Shown piece by piece: positions 43,373-56,100 of a stretch of 64,000 nucleotides of DNA (the stretch's first letter is position 1; each line of letters opens with the position of its first letter). The stretch is from Rachycentron canadum (Eukaryota > Chordata > Actinopteri > Carangiformes > Rachycentridae), in NCBI GenBank assembly GCA_038496675.1, contig CM076669.1, positions 10,068,599-10,132,598 on the forward strand, read 5' to 3'. Under the pieces are notes generated by a model, which searched no databases, had not been told where the DNA came from, and saw only the letters and a program-made list of their open reading frames with translations. The translations under genes were made by a program, and so were the position numbers.

Positions 43373-46250
43373 CTGAAAGTATAAGAGTGTTCTTTTCCTC
43401 CGCCTCTCCTGGTTTTAATTGCAAGGTGCAAAAGTGAAATGGCTGTGCTACATGATAGTGTTAGAGGAAACAGGGGTGTCACTGAGTAAAGGAGGTGGCG
43501 GGGGTGGGGTTGAAGGGGTGGAGAGGGGATGATGGGCAGACGGCAGAGGGGTAGAGTGGTGTCGAGAGGTGGGGTGGGGTGGTGGACCTGGGGTGTGTGC
43601 GCATAAGAGTGTGCGTGTGTGTGTGTAGAGGTGACAGACAGGAGAGCGAGTCCCCAAGGTGCTCTCCGAGGAGCAATAGATAAAGATTCTCTGGGGAAAT
43701 TTCTCTCATTATTCCTCAGACACAGTTCAGTAATTCAGCCGTGTCAGGTTGCCATTTGTCATGAGACAGAAAAAAAAGAAAATAAAGTAAATAAATAAAT
43801 TAATTGATCATAAAAGAATTATTCTGCTTCCTTTATTTGGATACGTCACCTAAAAGCTAAAAAAAAAAAAACATCAGATTTTAAACTCCTGTCACCCATT
43901 GTATTCAGCACTTCCACTGAAAGCTATTATGAGCAATTGCAAACTCTGTGTGTGATACTTATCATCCCACTCTCCTGATAAGTCAACCTTTAATGATTAA
44001 ATGAGGTTACTCTGTCACAGTGGAGTATTTTAAACCTGATGGCAGCAATATCATTTGGCACCAAAGGAGCCTATATCAAGATAAATGTGTTATCTTGCGG
44101 CACTGTACTGTTTACCGCTCAGCAGAATGAGTACAATCAAGGGCTGAATTCAAAGTGAGAACATACAAAGGAAGAGCTATGATGTTGACACCAGAGATAT
44201 AGCTGGAGTAAGAAAACACCCTGGTCCAACTGGGCAACATATTAATCTTGCCACCAACACAGCCTGCAGTTATCTCCTCTATACAAGAGCTTCTCCAGGA
44301 ACAAAAGAAGCTCTTCCTCAAACAGCGTTGCAAGTTTTGGACATTTTTATTACACTGTTAGCGGCATCAATTTTAAGCAACAAAAGGAGCCCCCGCTTGT
44401 GTGTCACCTCTGAGACAAAGCCAAACCAAGACAAATGAATTCCTCGGCATGTGATTGTTTAAAATGTGGGGGAGAGGGGATCTATTCTTTCACACATCTT
44501 CTTGACACAACAGCACAGATACAACAAATGTGCCCTTTTGGAGACAGAGACACCAGGCGAGACAGATGCACAGTTGTGACAGTTGGATGGAGGGAGGGGT
44601 GGAGTGGAGGTGGGGTATTTGGGGTGGGGGCACCAAATGTACGAGGAAAACTCAATCCTCATATCTACTTCACTATATTTTCAGCATTGCAATCAATAAT
44701 CACAGACGCCTGCCTGCCTCTTCCTCCTTCACTTCCTCTACTTCTGTCTGGAAATTAATGAATAATAGAAATATCATGAAATTCATTTTCAAGACCATAT
44801 TTCTAAAACCTGTGAGGACCATTAGTCTGAGAATAGATGCTGGTTGCTGTTGGCCTTTGTCCCCCTCTCCAGCTTTCTGTAACTCTCTGGCTGTCTGCCT
44901 AAGCAAGGAGGCCAAGGCCTTTTACTGCATTGTCAGATGGAAATGGAAGTCTGTTTCCCTCTGTAATTGCTCCTCTGTGTCTGCATCATCTTTACCAATG
45001 AGGAAAAGACAGGAAGCAAAGACCAGCAAGCGCATGAAAGGCCTACTTGCCCTCTGCTATACGACCAAGCTAAGCAGTCTATTATACCTGACGCTCCTCA
45101 TCTCATTCATTATCATTGTGGGTTAAAGGTCAGATGATATCCATCCCAAGAGGTCATTTAACTCTTCTTTACACAACAAAGAATGCAGATGACATCGCTG
45201 TTGCATAAAAAGGTTACGCACGGCACAACCCAGAGAGGTCTCCGATGGCCTTCTCATTGCCTATTTAAAAAAAGAGAGAAATAAGTGCTTCAGTCTTGGC
45301 CCTCACCTCCATATGTTGAAATGACCGGTGGTTCGCCTCTCACTGTGCGCAGGGAGAATAATAGTTCAGCCTTGTGGCGACCTTGGATATATCCTGGGCC
45401 AGTGCTGTTTTAATACAAGCACAGCTCTCACTTTATGGATGCCTTTGTATTATTAATACTATGAGAAATGAGAGGCGAGAGGTGAGAGACTGTGGGCTGC
45501 GTTTAGAGATACTGTAGCGCCCAGCAGCGTGGTCCGACCATGGGAGTAGAAGAAGGCTGAGTAGTGAAATAATTCTGAAACCACATAAACTTTACCGTAA
45601 GTGAAGACTGAATAACAGAGGGACTGTTCTGCTCTCACAGCCACACACCAACAACATTAGAATTAACAAGGGCTCATTTTTAATACACTTTATCGCTCTT
45701 TTGGGATTAACATGCTGCTAATATATCACATCCTTCCCTTCCAAATTCTTGTGCCAACATCAAGTGTAATGAAACTGGAGTTCCCTGTAAATGTAATTCC
45801 TTGAGTAGGCAAAAACAGCGATGTTCTTCAAGCATTGTGCCTAACCTCTGGACTCCAAAAACCCACAAAATAGAATTATTACACCCCAAGTATTCGGGTT
45901 GGAGTCGGTCATGCGCTGCCGTTAGTCCTGGCTCTGTCTGTGATGGCACATTGATCAACTGTATGTCCTCAGGCACAGCCGCGCTAGCCAAGCAGAAGCA
46001 GCAAGAGCTTATAAAACACTTTTAACCAAACTTCAGGGCAAACCAGGCCGAGGATAAGTGCATTTCAGAGGAGGGGCTGTGTGTGATTTTGTCTGTGTTT
46101 GCTCGACGGTGGGTGGATGTGTGACTGTGTGTGTGTTTGAGCTGGAGGGAAGCTGTGTCACAGCACCTCGAGGCCAATCTCAGAAACAAGCGAAGTGCTC
46201 AAAGTGGGACAACCCCCTGCCAATTGTTCTACACAACAACTTCATTTAGA
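43373..46250. other. Gene-free interval
   Basis: G-rich (GGGGTGG-type) DNA at 43490-43600. Complex AT-rich sequence with ATTA cores lies at 43740-44100. The longest open frame in the window (44530-45126, 198 codons) is here but shows no domain, start context or splice support. 45300-46020 is complex and may be regulatory. Confidence 0.5.
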
Positions 46251-49200
46251 ACACCACAAAGTCAGCACAAAGTCGTCTGTGTTACAAGATGGATTTGGCA
46301 AGCGAACAACATATGAATCTCCCTATTGGCTGCTATGCACACAGCATTCATCAAAAAATGGGTGATTTTGACATGCATAACAAACCCAATACAAAATATA
46401 CAAAGAGTGGATATTGTGAGGTTTTGTGTGTGTGGAAATACACACGAGAGAGCTATGAGGGAGAGACAAAGATACAACATTGTAAGAGATTATGACTTCT
46501 CCCTTCATTTGAATCTGCGCTCAAGTTGAATAAAGCTATTTATAGAAGTGGCTTCTGAGCTGCTCTGAGAATTATGTAAATTCAAATAACATATTCTTTA
46601 TATCAGAGTGAAAATAATGAAGGCCCTATAATGTGTTCCTTGTAACAATGAACGAGTTTGACGAAATTTTCTCCAGACCCTGATCTTGCAGAACAATGTC
46701 TTGTTCATGGACAATTAAAACAAAGAGCAATGGGGTTCTACTGAGACACAGCAATGAGCATAAATGTCCTTTATGGTGCGTGCAAATTGTCCCTTTTTTA
46801 CGACGGTTGAGCAGGCTCGACCTTAAGGAAGAAAAATCATACAAACGCCCCTCTTCATCTCTCTTATATTCTATGTCTTTTCATGTACAGTGTCTTTCTC
46901 ACTTAGGTCTTCTTTCTCGTTTTTCTCATTCCATGTCCACATCTTTCCCTCCAATTTTTGACTCACATATTTTCACTCCTACCTTTCTCAGCTGTACATG
47001 ATAGCTGATGGAATAAAACACCATCTTGGTCTTTCATCTTCTGCCTGCTTCCCCATCTCACTTTGCACTTCTCTTGCTGTCTTTACTGGCTTGTAATGAG
47101 CTGCCATTCATAGCACATTTATTTTAGATGCCATCTCATGAATCAACAGAAAAAAAATTCACAATTTTGGTCGCTTTTTTGAAAAAAGTCATCCACACTA
47201 TTAATCCAGAATTTTCCTGTGAGTAAACAGTGTGATAATGCACTGCTGCATAAATAAGTGCATATTTCTAATCACAAAGCCACAAACTTAGCATTCAATA
47301 CCCAGGAGAGAAGATTGTAAGAACAATAAACATTCAAAATTACACAATGCACCAGGAAGAATTTGAAGAATGAAGAATGAGCGATTTATGATCAGTTTGG
47401 TTGATTGATATGCAGAAAGATTAATGGCCAATGTGCAGCAGGAACAAAGATTAAATGAATCTCAAATGAAACAAAAAACCTTGGCAAACCTGTCTAATCT
47501 TCTTAGTTATGAAAGTGAAACGTCTTACAATGACATGATATCCCTTTGCTTGTTTATGACACAAGTGGTCAACAACAAAACTGGTGCCTCATTATCTAAT
47601 GTGTCTATTAGTGGGTCCTTTCACCTATCCTCTGAGTCTCATTTGTGACATTTGTGACCTGAAATGACACATATCCTTTCAAGAATCGTATTTTCCCTGA
47701 AAAACTGTAAATAAAAGATTCTGTTTAGGCCAAATACAGTTGCAACAGGTGGGCCAAACCATACTTGCATGTTCAGTTAGTCACAGTTGACTTAAATAAA
47801 TGCCCAGATTACAACTTTTTTTCCGATGGTTTAATCATTTGAACAACATTTTTAATAGGATAGAAAAACCCATTTAATAAAGAGGAAAAAAGAAGAAGAG
47901 TAATTTCAGTATATCATGCAATAGGTGTTATATAAACAGAGTAGACTTACTTATCACACTGAAAGTGTTTGGAATTAGCACTGATGTAATTCATTCATGA
48001 AGCATTGCACTAGACAATTAAAAAACACTAAAAGTTTGGTCTGTGATTCAGATGTGTTGCACCAATGTCCCCCAAGAAGGCTTTATTATTATTATTTCTT
48101 GCATGTACATGTGAGTGCATATGTTGAACTCCCCCACATGTACACAGACTTTTAAATGTGAAAGCGGTGAACTTCCCCTTTAAGAGAGAGAGTTGGTGTT
48201 CAAATGTAAGTAAAATGTCACTTATTCAAATAATGTACACTGTAGTGTAATACTTTCTTCTGTAGTTCGACTGTCCCTTTTCCATCAATATATAAGTTGA
48301 GTTGACAGCAGGTTTTTATGACCATAACCTTGTTAAAATCATGGCTAAAATGAAAACGCATCACTGTACCCACAAATAGAAAACATTTGACAGCAGTGGC
48401 ATTTTTCTTTGCCTCGTCTGAACTGAGCATTTATAGAACAATTCACGTGGTCATTTAAAACCTCAAGGGAAGTTAATACATGACTCTAAATGCTTGCATA
48501 GGTCCACAACCTTCATCTACAAAGTGATCATCATTCACACTTGTTATGCAAAAACACATTCATTATACACATACAATAGCCACTAATTGCAAATGGTCTT
48601 ATGAGACTACCTTTTGGCATTTAAGAAAAAGATTAAGACAACAAGAAGGAAGTTTTTTTTTAATGAGTGTTTACTCAATGCATGTCTGATGAATGTAATT
48701 GTGTGCATGCATCCATGAATTTGGAAAAGGGAGACAAAGGTTAATACAGATGTGCAAGCAGAGATGAAAGTGCCAGAGGCCTAGTATGTATGACAGGAAC
48801 GAGAAAACAAGTGGCCCTAAGACTGCATTCTCTCCTCCCTCCCTCTCATATATATATATATCTTCCCCTCCTTACTGAGGCAGCCATGTGACCTCCAAAG
48901 GCCCTCACATTCAACCACCCCCCTCCAATGCTGCTTAATTAATGACAGTACAGTTTAGGCTTTTGCTAAATAACTAGATACTGTAATCAAACTACAGGAT
49001 CTGACAGGCCATGACACAAGCTGCTGAGCAAAGAAAACCACTTGCTCACTTAGAAGTGGAGTAGAAGAAAAAATAATTATGTTCAGCCTGGCCAGTTTAG
49101 GGTGTGTAAGTGCAAGTGTTGTGTGTGAACAAAGAGGAGGGACGCAGAGGAGGAAGACTATTAGGCTCAAATCAATTGTTGTGCGTTTGGTAGAGAGAGA

Positions 49201-51035
49201 GAGACCGAGGAAAAGAGAGGGGGAGACATAAAAAAGAGGAAACCAGACTGACCAACAGCCAGAGATACAAAAAAGCAAGGACAGAGTGCGACCTTTACCT
49301 GTGACCCCTCCTTTGTCATCTGTAAATTGTTTCTATTGACAATCAACACCATGAAAAGATTGCAGGAGACATTCAACATCATTCTTTTATAAGCTTCACA
49401 GCTGAACACCTTTCCTTTTCTTTTTTACCCTGCTTTTATATCACTCAAGAGGAGGTATGAAAAAGGAAAAGGAGTGGCGAAAAATATAATATGGCAATTT
49501 AGCTAAGTAATTACAGCATTTTACTCTCAACTACCAACCACCTACCCGCGGCTCCGTTGGCAGAGAAAGCTAATAATTCAATTTCTCTGTGACAGTAATT
49601 GTCAGTCGGTGTACCTAAAGGTCATATCAGTCACCCAAGAGAAAAGGGAAGGGAGAGCCCGATGACACAATCACACAAGAGCAATTTAACATCAGAGCTA
49701 ATGGGAGGAGTGGAGCTGTGATAGACAGAGAGAATAGTAGAGAGGTGGAGAGCAGAGGAGTTTGATCTCATGACAGAGCATTCACGTGATGTTTTGATGG
49801 TCAAAAGACAAAATGTCCAGATCTGATCAACTTTAAAAGCTTATGTGTTTTTTCTGTTCATTGGAATATTTCTTTTTGGTTTTCTTTTTTTAAGCATAAA
49901 ATGTAATTAAATGTATTAAGTTTATCATTTGTCTGAAAGGGGGATATGGCATTAATGTAACCTAATAAAGGAACTGCTTTGGTCTCCTTCCAGGCCAAAA
50001 GGTCAATAAATCCTTGCGTGGCAAATGAATAACACATTTACAAGCATGATTGACATATGGATGTAGAGTGCCTAAATCCTAAAAACACATTTCTCAGGTA
50101 TTTATCTATTTCAGAGATACAGTATATCTTGTATAAATAAAGACAAATCAATAATAGATAGAATATAAAGTCAATGCCTCACAAGGTATGGAGTCAGGAC
50201 TGTGGGAGAGGTAACGAGAGGGCAGCCCAGCCTTTGAAGTAATTGACTAATACAGTAGCGGGTATTAAAGTCATTGAGTGCCAAAAGGGAGCAGGCAGCC
50301 GCTTGACCCTGAGCCACTTTGGACTAATCTAGCATTCAATCCAGCGTGTAATGACTGCTAGAGCTGTCAATCCTCTGGGCTCTCTTTCTGTCTCACACGC
50401 TGACACACATAAGCGATTGAGCACACACCCGCACTCCCATTCACACTCCCACTCCCAAACACACGAGCACACGAATGTGCCCACACCCGCACATGCATAT
50501 ATATATAAGCAAACCTCTTATTCTCTTTGTGCCTTGAACATTGTAGAGAAAGTCTGCTGGGCAGCCTGGTTGAAATGTCCCGTGGTTTGAGTGGAAAAAC
50601 CCAGGGATCACAGGCTATCCAGGCCATCGAGAGACATCATACAGCAGGGAAATAGTAGTTTTTTTGGAAGACCAGAGGACTCTCTGTCTCTCTCCCCCCT
50701 TCTGTGACTTCAACTTTCAGAGTTCAGAGACATTTTTGCAAGAAGCATGAGGTCTCTTTGGGGAAGGAAACTTGTTATACAGTGGCGAGGATGAACATTT
50801 TGCTCAACCTCTCCACCTGGCTTGGAGTAGATGATCAATAGGTTTAATCCAAACTAAAATGTCCATGAGGAATGGAAAGAAAGAAAAGGAGAGGACTTCA
50901 AAATTAAAGTCATCAGTTATGTCTCCTCTTATATTCTTTGGTTTCCCTAATTTCTAATGAATAACTGCTCAATAGCTTTAGTTGCATGGCAAAAATTGAT
51001 GTATTTTAAGAATGCATTTTGTTTCTTGTTTGTAT
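46251..51035. other. Gene-free interval
   Basis: AT-rich overall, especially 47100-48700. (TA)n lies at 48848-48861. E-boxes: CACGTG at 48444-48449 and the stronger TCACGTGA at 49782-49789. Complex motif-rich DNA is at 49490-49700 and 50200-50420, followed by degenerate CA repeats. No coding evidence. Confidence 0.5.
49782..49789. promoter_or_regulatory. CLEAR-like E-box TCACGTGA
   Basis: The palindromic octamer is the core of the GTCACGTGAC element preferred by MiT/TFE dimers. It lies 39 kb downstream of tfec; function unknown. Confidence 0.3.
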
Positions 51036-51039
51036 CTAA

Positions 51040-51430
51040 AGTATGACTTTTAAGTAGAAGTACACAGTTCAGCAGTTTATTTAATGTTACTTACTTAATG
51101 TTAATATTTCTACTCCACTACATTTAGCAGCAAAGTTTCAAATTCTGATTTTTCATAACCCTAACCCGATTTAAAGTTACATTTCTACACCTCATCGTAC
51201 TCTATAACAGCCCTGAAACAGTGTCCACATAATAATGCATTAACAGCAACAATCCAATTCAAACACAACAAAATATAATTATGGCACTAAAATTGTACAT
51301 TTTCCACAACAGGAAGTTTCCCTTTTTACATTTTGACGAGAGAGTCGGTACTTTAACTCAAGTGTGATTTTGAATGTACAACTTATTTGTTTCGTAATAT
51401 TTTATATCTTATTGCAGTTGTTTTTCCACT
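51040..51430. mobile_element. Decayed teleost interspersed repeat (ACTCCACTACATT family)
   Basis: Phrases TTTCTACTCCACTACATTTA at about 51107 and TACTTTAACTCAAGTGTGAT followed by TTTGAATGTACAACTTA at about 51350-51385 match, from memory, a non-autonomous repeat abundant in teleosts, with AT-rich spacing between as expected. Coding capacity is absent. Boundaries and superfamily are uncertain. Confidence 0.55.
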
Positions 51431-52485
51431 CACAGACAGAACAACATTTCATACTTCACTCTAAAACTGTGGAATAGAAATGATTTAAACTTTGATCTGA
51501 TTGTGAGATTTGGTGATTTGATGCACTATATGGGAATATATATGAACACCTAATACAAACAAACTGTTCAGTAAGTGGTCTATTGCACTTCAGTGAAGTG
51601 AGACATTTAATGAACACTCCTGCTACGATATGGGCACCTATAAGGAGTCCCTCAACCATCCACTGGCTTACTGCAGTGTCTGCAGCTCTATCACCACACA
51701 AAACGACACCTGTCACACTGCCTGAGCAGCAGCTTAAAAAAAAGAATAGAGAAAAGAAAGCGAGAGAAACAGAGGCACTTCACAACACTGTCATTGCCAT
51801 TCATAATACACATTGGCGTATAAAGAGGGCCATTAGGGGCCCCAACCTGGGAGCCATTAAATCATTTTAAATCGTTGTAACATCCCATTAGTGTCAGTGG
51901 TGGGACCACATAATAGTCTGTATTAGAGGGATAACCACAAGAAGCTCCATTTGGACTGAGTCACACAGGTCCTCTCTGCTCCTCTCCTCTGCTCTCCTGT
52001 CCCCATCCCCAGATCCTCATCTCCGTACTGAGGAAGTGAGGGGTCACTAGTGGCTGGAAGTGCCGGCCCAGACATAAGGGAACTGAGTGGGGGTTTCTCC
52101 CCTGTTAGCTGCTGCTGCTGCATTGAATCACAAGGATGAGAAGGCTGCTGAATAAGGTAACACATAGATACCATGATGAATTAAGCATGATGCAGGTTGT
52201 CTGTAATAGGCCTATTATGCTGCCTTTAGCTGTGTCAATAGGAAACAGGAGAATTAAACCTGGGTTTACTTTGTCTGGGGGGAGGAAGTCTGTCGCTGTT
52301 TTTGCTGTGTGTGTACTAGTATGTATGTGCTATAAAATTGGAAGTCCATGCAACCAACCTAAGCAAAGTCACAATGCTAAATGAAGATTTATATATTTTA
52401 GATTTATGTAATGAAAATGAGACCAGACTATTTGGAATACAGTACATAAATCTAGTCCATAAACTGAACACACAAATCTATCTAT
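51431..52485. other. Gene-free interval
   Basis: Complex sequence; 51780-51930 and 52000-52290 have enhancer-like composition. No coding or repeat family recognised. Confidence 0.45.
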
Positions 52486-53110
52486 AATTTTAACATTTTG
52501 GGAAATACACATGACAAAAGAAATATTTAGCCTGCTTCAAAACTCCTCATGAAGGAGTTATTCTTGTTTGTTTAATATAATGCCACTAGTGAGTCACTGG
52601 TCTGACAAAGACATACACACAGAACTGTCATGTCAAATAACAACTTGTCACTTTTGAATTTAGCTTTTGTCTACAGCAAATTTATTGCTGGACTGCAACA
52701 GCAAATGTCCATGACTGGCTGACTGTTCATAATTCCACCACTTGTCAGCTGAATGCCACTTAATTGAGTTGGAGTTTTGTAATACATTGGCTGATGCTCT
52801 TTCAAAAATAATTGATGCAAACAGTTTCTACTAAAGTGTGTAGTGTTGGCATATCAACATGGCACATTTCAAGCAAATGGTTTCAGTTTGCTTTAAGTCA
52901 GCGATGTGAATGGTATATGGCTGCTGGTAACAATCACAAGACTGATTGACAGGGAGTACTTTGGTTTCAACTACTGTACTTCTCTAGATACAGAATGAAC
53001 AGAAACATAATTTCATGGTCAAGTCAAATACTAGGTTTTCACCTTTTTTTTTAACCTTTAACAAGCTAGCTGTTTCCTCCAGCTGCTTTTTTCACACTAA
53101 GCTAAGTTAA
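52486..53110 (-). mobile_element. Decayed non-autonomous repeat, - orientation copy
   Basis: Read on the minus strand this carries the same family as 39873-40150. ACATTTTGGGAAATACAC (52489-52506) is the reverse of the family 3' end. AACAACTTGTCACTTTTG near 52640 and AAGCTAGCTGTTTCC with ACTAAGCTAAG near 53065-53105 are inner and 5' parts. The order is correct for one inverted copy; 52690-53040 is hard to align and may be a replacement or insertion. It also contains TGATTGACAG at 52943. Confidence 0.5.
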
Positions 53111-56100
53111 GTCAGCTGATGGTTATTGCCACACATTCAACATACAAACACAAGTGTTCCCAAAATGTGCAGCTATTTTGTGAACCAATATAATGATGAG
53201 CAGGCCCACAGGCAGTTGTACTACATTATGGCATAATATGTTTTATAAGCTATATCATGAGCAGGAATGACACTTACAATGTAAGTTTATTCATTAGAAT
53301 CAATAATCAGGGTAAAGTTTCATTGCAGTTCAACATGATTAATGCTCTTATAAATCACACAGGTGACAGGGATCCCTGTAACAATACAAGCCAAACCTGA
53401 AAATATGTCAGGCTATTGTAAGCGTTGAGAAAAACTCTGTGTGAAATATGCATCTCTTCACTTCTTTCTCTATTTTTCTCTACTGGATGATAAATAGCTC
53501 ATTCGGCAGACCCTTGGTGTGCCCTCAGAGTTCTTAAAGGAACAAAGCCATGATGAATGGATCAATGCCAGCGGTCCAGGAAAACACTTCTTCCGGCTGA
53601 TAAAAAAGATTTGCCAATGACAATTGGGGGACAGCGGTGACCCAGAGAGTGGGTCTTTGGGGTACAGCCCCCCCAGAGGAGCCCCAGTGATGGAGCTAGG
53701 ATCACCATTAGGGGGAAGATTAAGTGGCCCTGGCTTTTCTCTCTCACTTAATTATACATGCAAGCCCCCTCTGTATGGCCTGCTGCAGCACCTCAGAAAA
53801 AGGCAGAGCGCTCCTTTGTCTCAGCCACTGGCCGCCACTTTGATTGCTTATTGGCTGTCTCTCCTGACAACTGCCGGGCACAGAAACAACTCCCATTGGC
53901 CAAGGTGTCAGGAAAGCAGAGAGGGAAGGATAAAAAAAGGAGAGAGAGAGTAAAGAGAAGAGAGAGTTGGATAAGAGACAGACAGCAAGGGAAGATGTGC
54001 GTATTTAGTTTTCATTACACCAGGAGCTTGAAGAGGATGGGGGAGGAAAAAAATGTCCTTGTCAGAATAGGAGTCTCTGGAGGTGCTGCAAGGCGTGCGG
54101 GTGCCATCCACCAACACTCAGCTGACAAATATGGAACCCCTCAAAATAGAGCAGTTCAGGCTTTAAAACAATGGCTTATGAATAAACAACAGGGCCCAAG
54201 AATCCTGCTAATAAACAAAATGACACCACTAGGGGCTGGAAAGGACAGAAGGGGAATGAGACAAGCTGAGAACAATCTCTCTTGTATGCTAACGACATGC
54301 AGCAGTACATGACAATCATAGTGTTAGCCCCAGAGGCCCAGTGGAGCTGGACTCATATCCGAGCTGCAATCCCTCCCTCAACTCTAACCGCAATAAAAAA
54401 AAATGACCGGTTGATACAAACTGGGGCCCTAATCTCTTTGCCATATTGTTGCAAACACTTTAAAGGCGCTGATCAGAGGCGAGGCGATCATACAGCGCCT
54501 AAGTGAATCTCAGTGATGATGATGACTTCCATCCGTAGCTCTCTGTGGTTTCAATTCCCAATCCATACCACATGCATCCAAGCAAAAGTGTTCCAACATG
54601 TTGACAAGAAAAACCTGCTTTCCAAAGTAACACCAGAAACATATCTTAATATCAGAGGATGTTAAAAAAAATGGCACAGTGAACACTCTTTTAAGATCGG
54701 GTTGCGCAAAGGACAGTGTCAATAATTAATCTTGCAAGCAACTCAGCTTCAGTGTACTCATCATGTTTTAAGAAAATAACTGGAGATGCTGTTAATATGT
54801 AATGGGCCTGCAGAGATGCTTCCCACCCCCAGCTTTCATGGCGAAAAAAAAAAGGGAGAAATCAACGTTTATGTCCTGAGGCAACCTCAAATCAAACACA
54901 GACTGCTGCTGCCAAATGTGGGAGCATTTAAAATGGATTATTTGGTGTTAGTGGGTTAATAGCTAATCAATACAAGGTCCAATGAAGTACCAATGGTCTA
55001 ATCCACCTAATCATATACAGTACAAGACAGCTGGGGAAAGAATTGGGGATTTCAATAGACACACTTCCTGTAAAGGTGGAAAGGTGCTAAAGAATCAATA
55101 TGCAGCTATATAGGAGAATAAGTATCTCAAATTAAAAAATTAAAACTACACTCTTAAAAATGGACATAAAAATTATATTGAATTGTAAAGTGTGTCACCA
55201 TCACCATAATAAGCTTTGGCATGGAAAACCTACTGTTGACTTTTTCTTTTTGGAAATGGCATGCTTCATAAAGTTGACTAGGAATCAGTGCTGACATGTT
55301 ATCTTAGCCACATTAGCTCAAATTGCTTTTAGGACTAAAATCAATAATCAAACCAACTGTTTACTATTCAAGCAGACCCGGTCAAAGCTCAGAGTGGAAT
55401 GTGGGGAATGTTTGGTTTAGAATAAGAGGAAAGTTTGCAGAAAAACTTATGAGCCTGCATTCACTTATTAGGATTTTTTGGCATTTGCATGGAAGTGGAG
55501 TAGCTCTAAATATTGAGAGGTTAACTAAGGCATGTCATTTTCAGAACATAAAATTCTATGCAATTCTGCATTAACATTTATGCCCAAAAGCTATCTATTA
55601 TTAAATATAATTTGAGAATGATGAGCTGAAAGTGACATTAATGGCAGTAACAAGATTGATATACTTAGACTCAAACTTAGACACTAACGGGCAGGCACAT
55701 GTACGCACCCATGCACATGCATGGGCACAAGCGTACAGGCACAGATACACACACACACATACTGACAATACTGAAGTCCTCTCCCTGCTTGTATAGTCAG
55801 TACTACAATGTAAAGCAGACTTGACATTACAATTTCATATTCAAATTCAAAGGGAACTACAAAAAATGGCATTCAAGTAACTAGTTTTAGATGATTTAGA
55901 AATTATGACACATGGGTATAATTGTTTACATAATTCATAAGATGATTATCACATTACAGCACATACATTATACGATTTCCATCATAATTTAATCCAGCAC
56001 ACAGTTGTCTGAGGTTTATTTAATATGCATTATAATCATAAATCAAAGTAAGCAATACTAATTTTGACACGCTGTTAGACTAATCACTGTCTGAATTCGA

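Noticed and set aside
44530..45126. Longest open frame in the window, 198 codons on the + strand
   Set aside because: No domain or family resemblance, irregular composition, and no promoter, splice or poly(A) context. An open frame of this length can occur by chance in 64 kb on six frames. RNA-seq would decide.
53758..54312. 184-codon + strand open frame
   Set aside because: Runs through purine-rich low-complexity DNA (KKRRERVKRRES) and shows no known domain. The region looks more like regulatory sequence.
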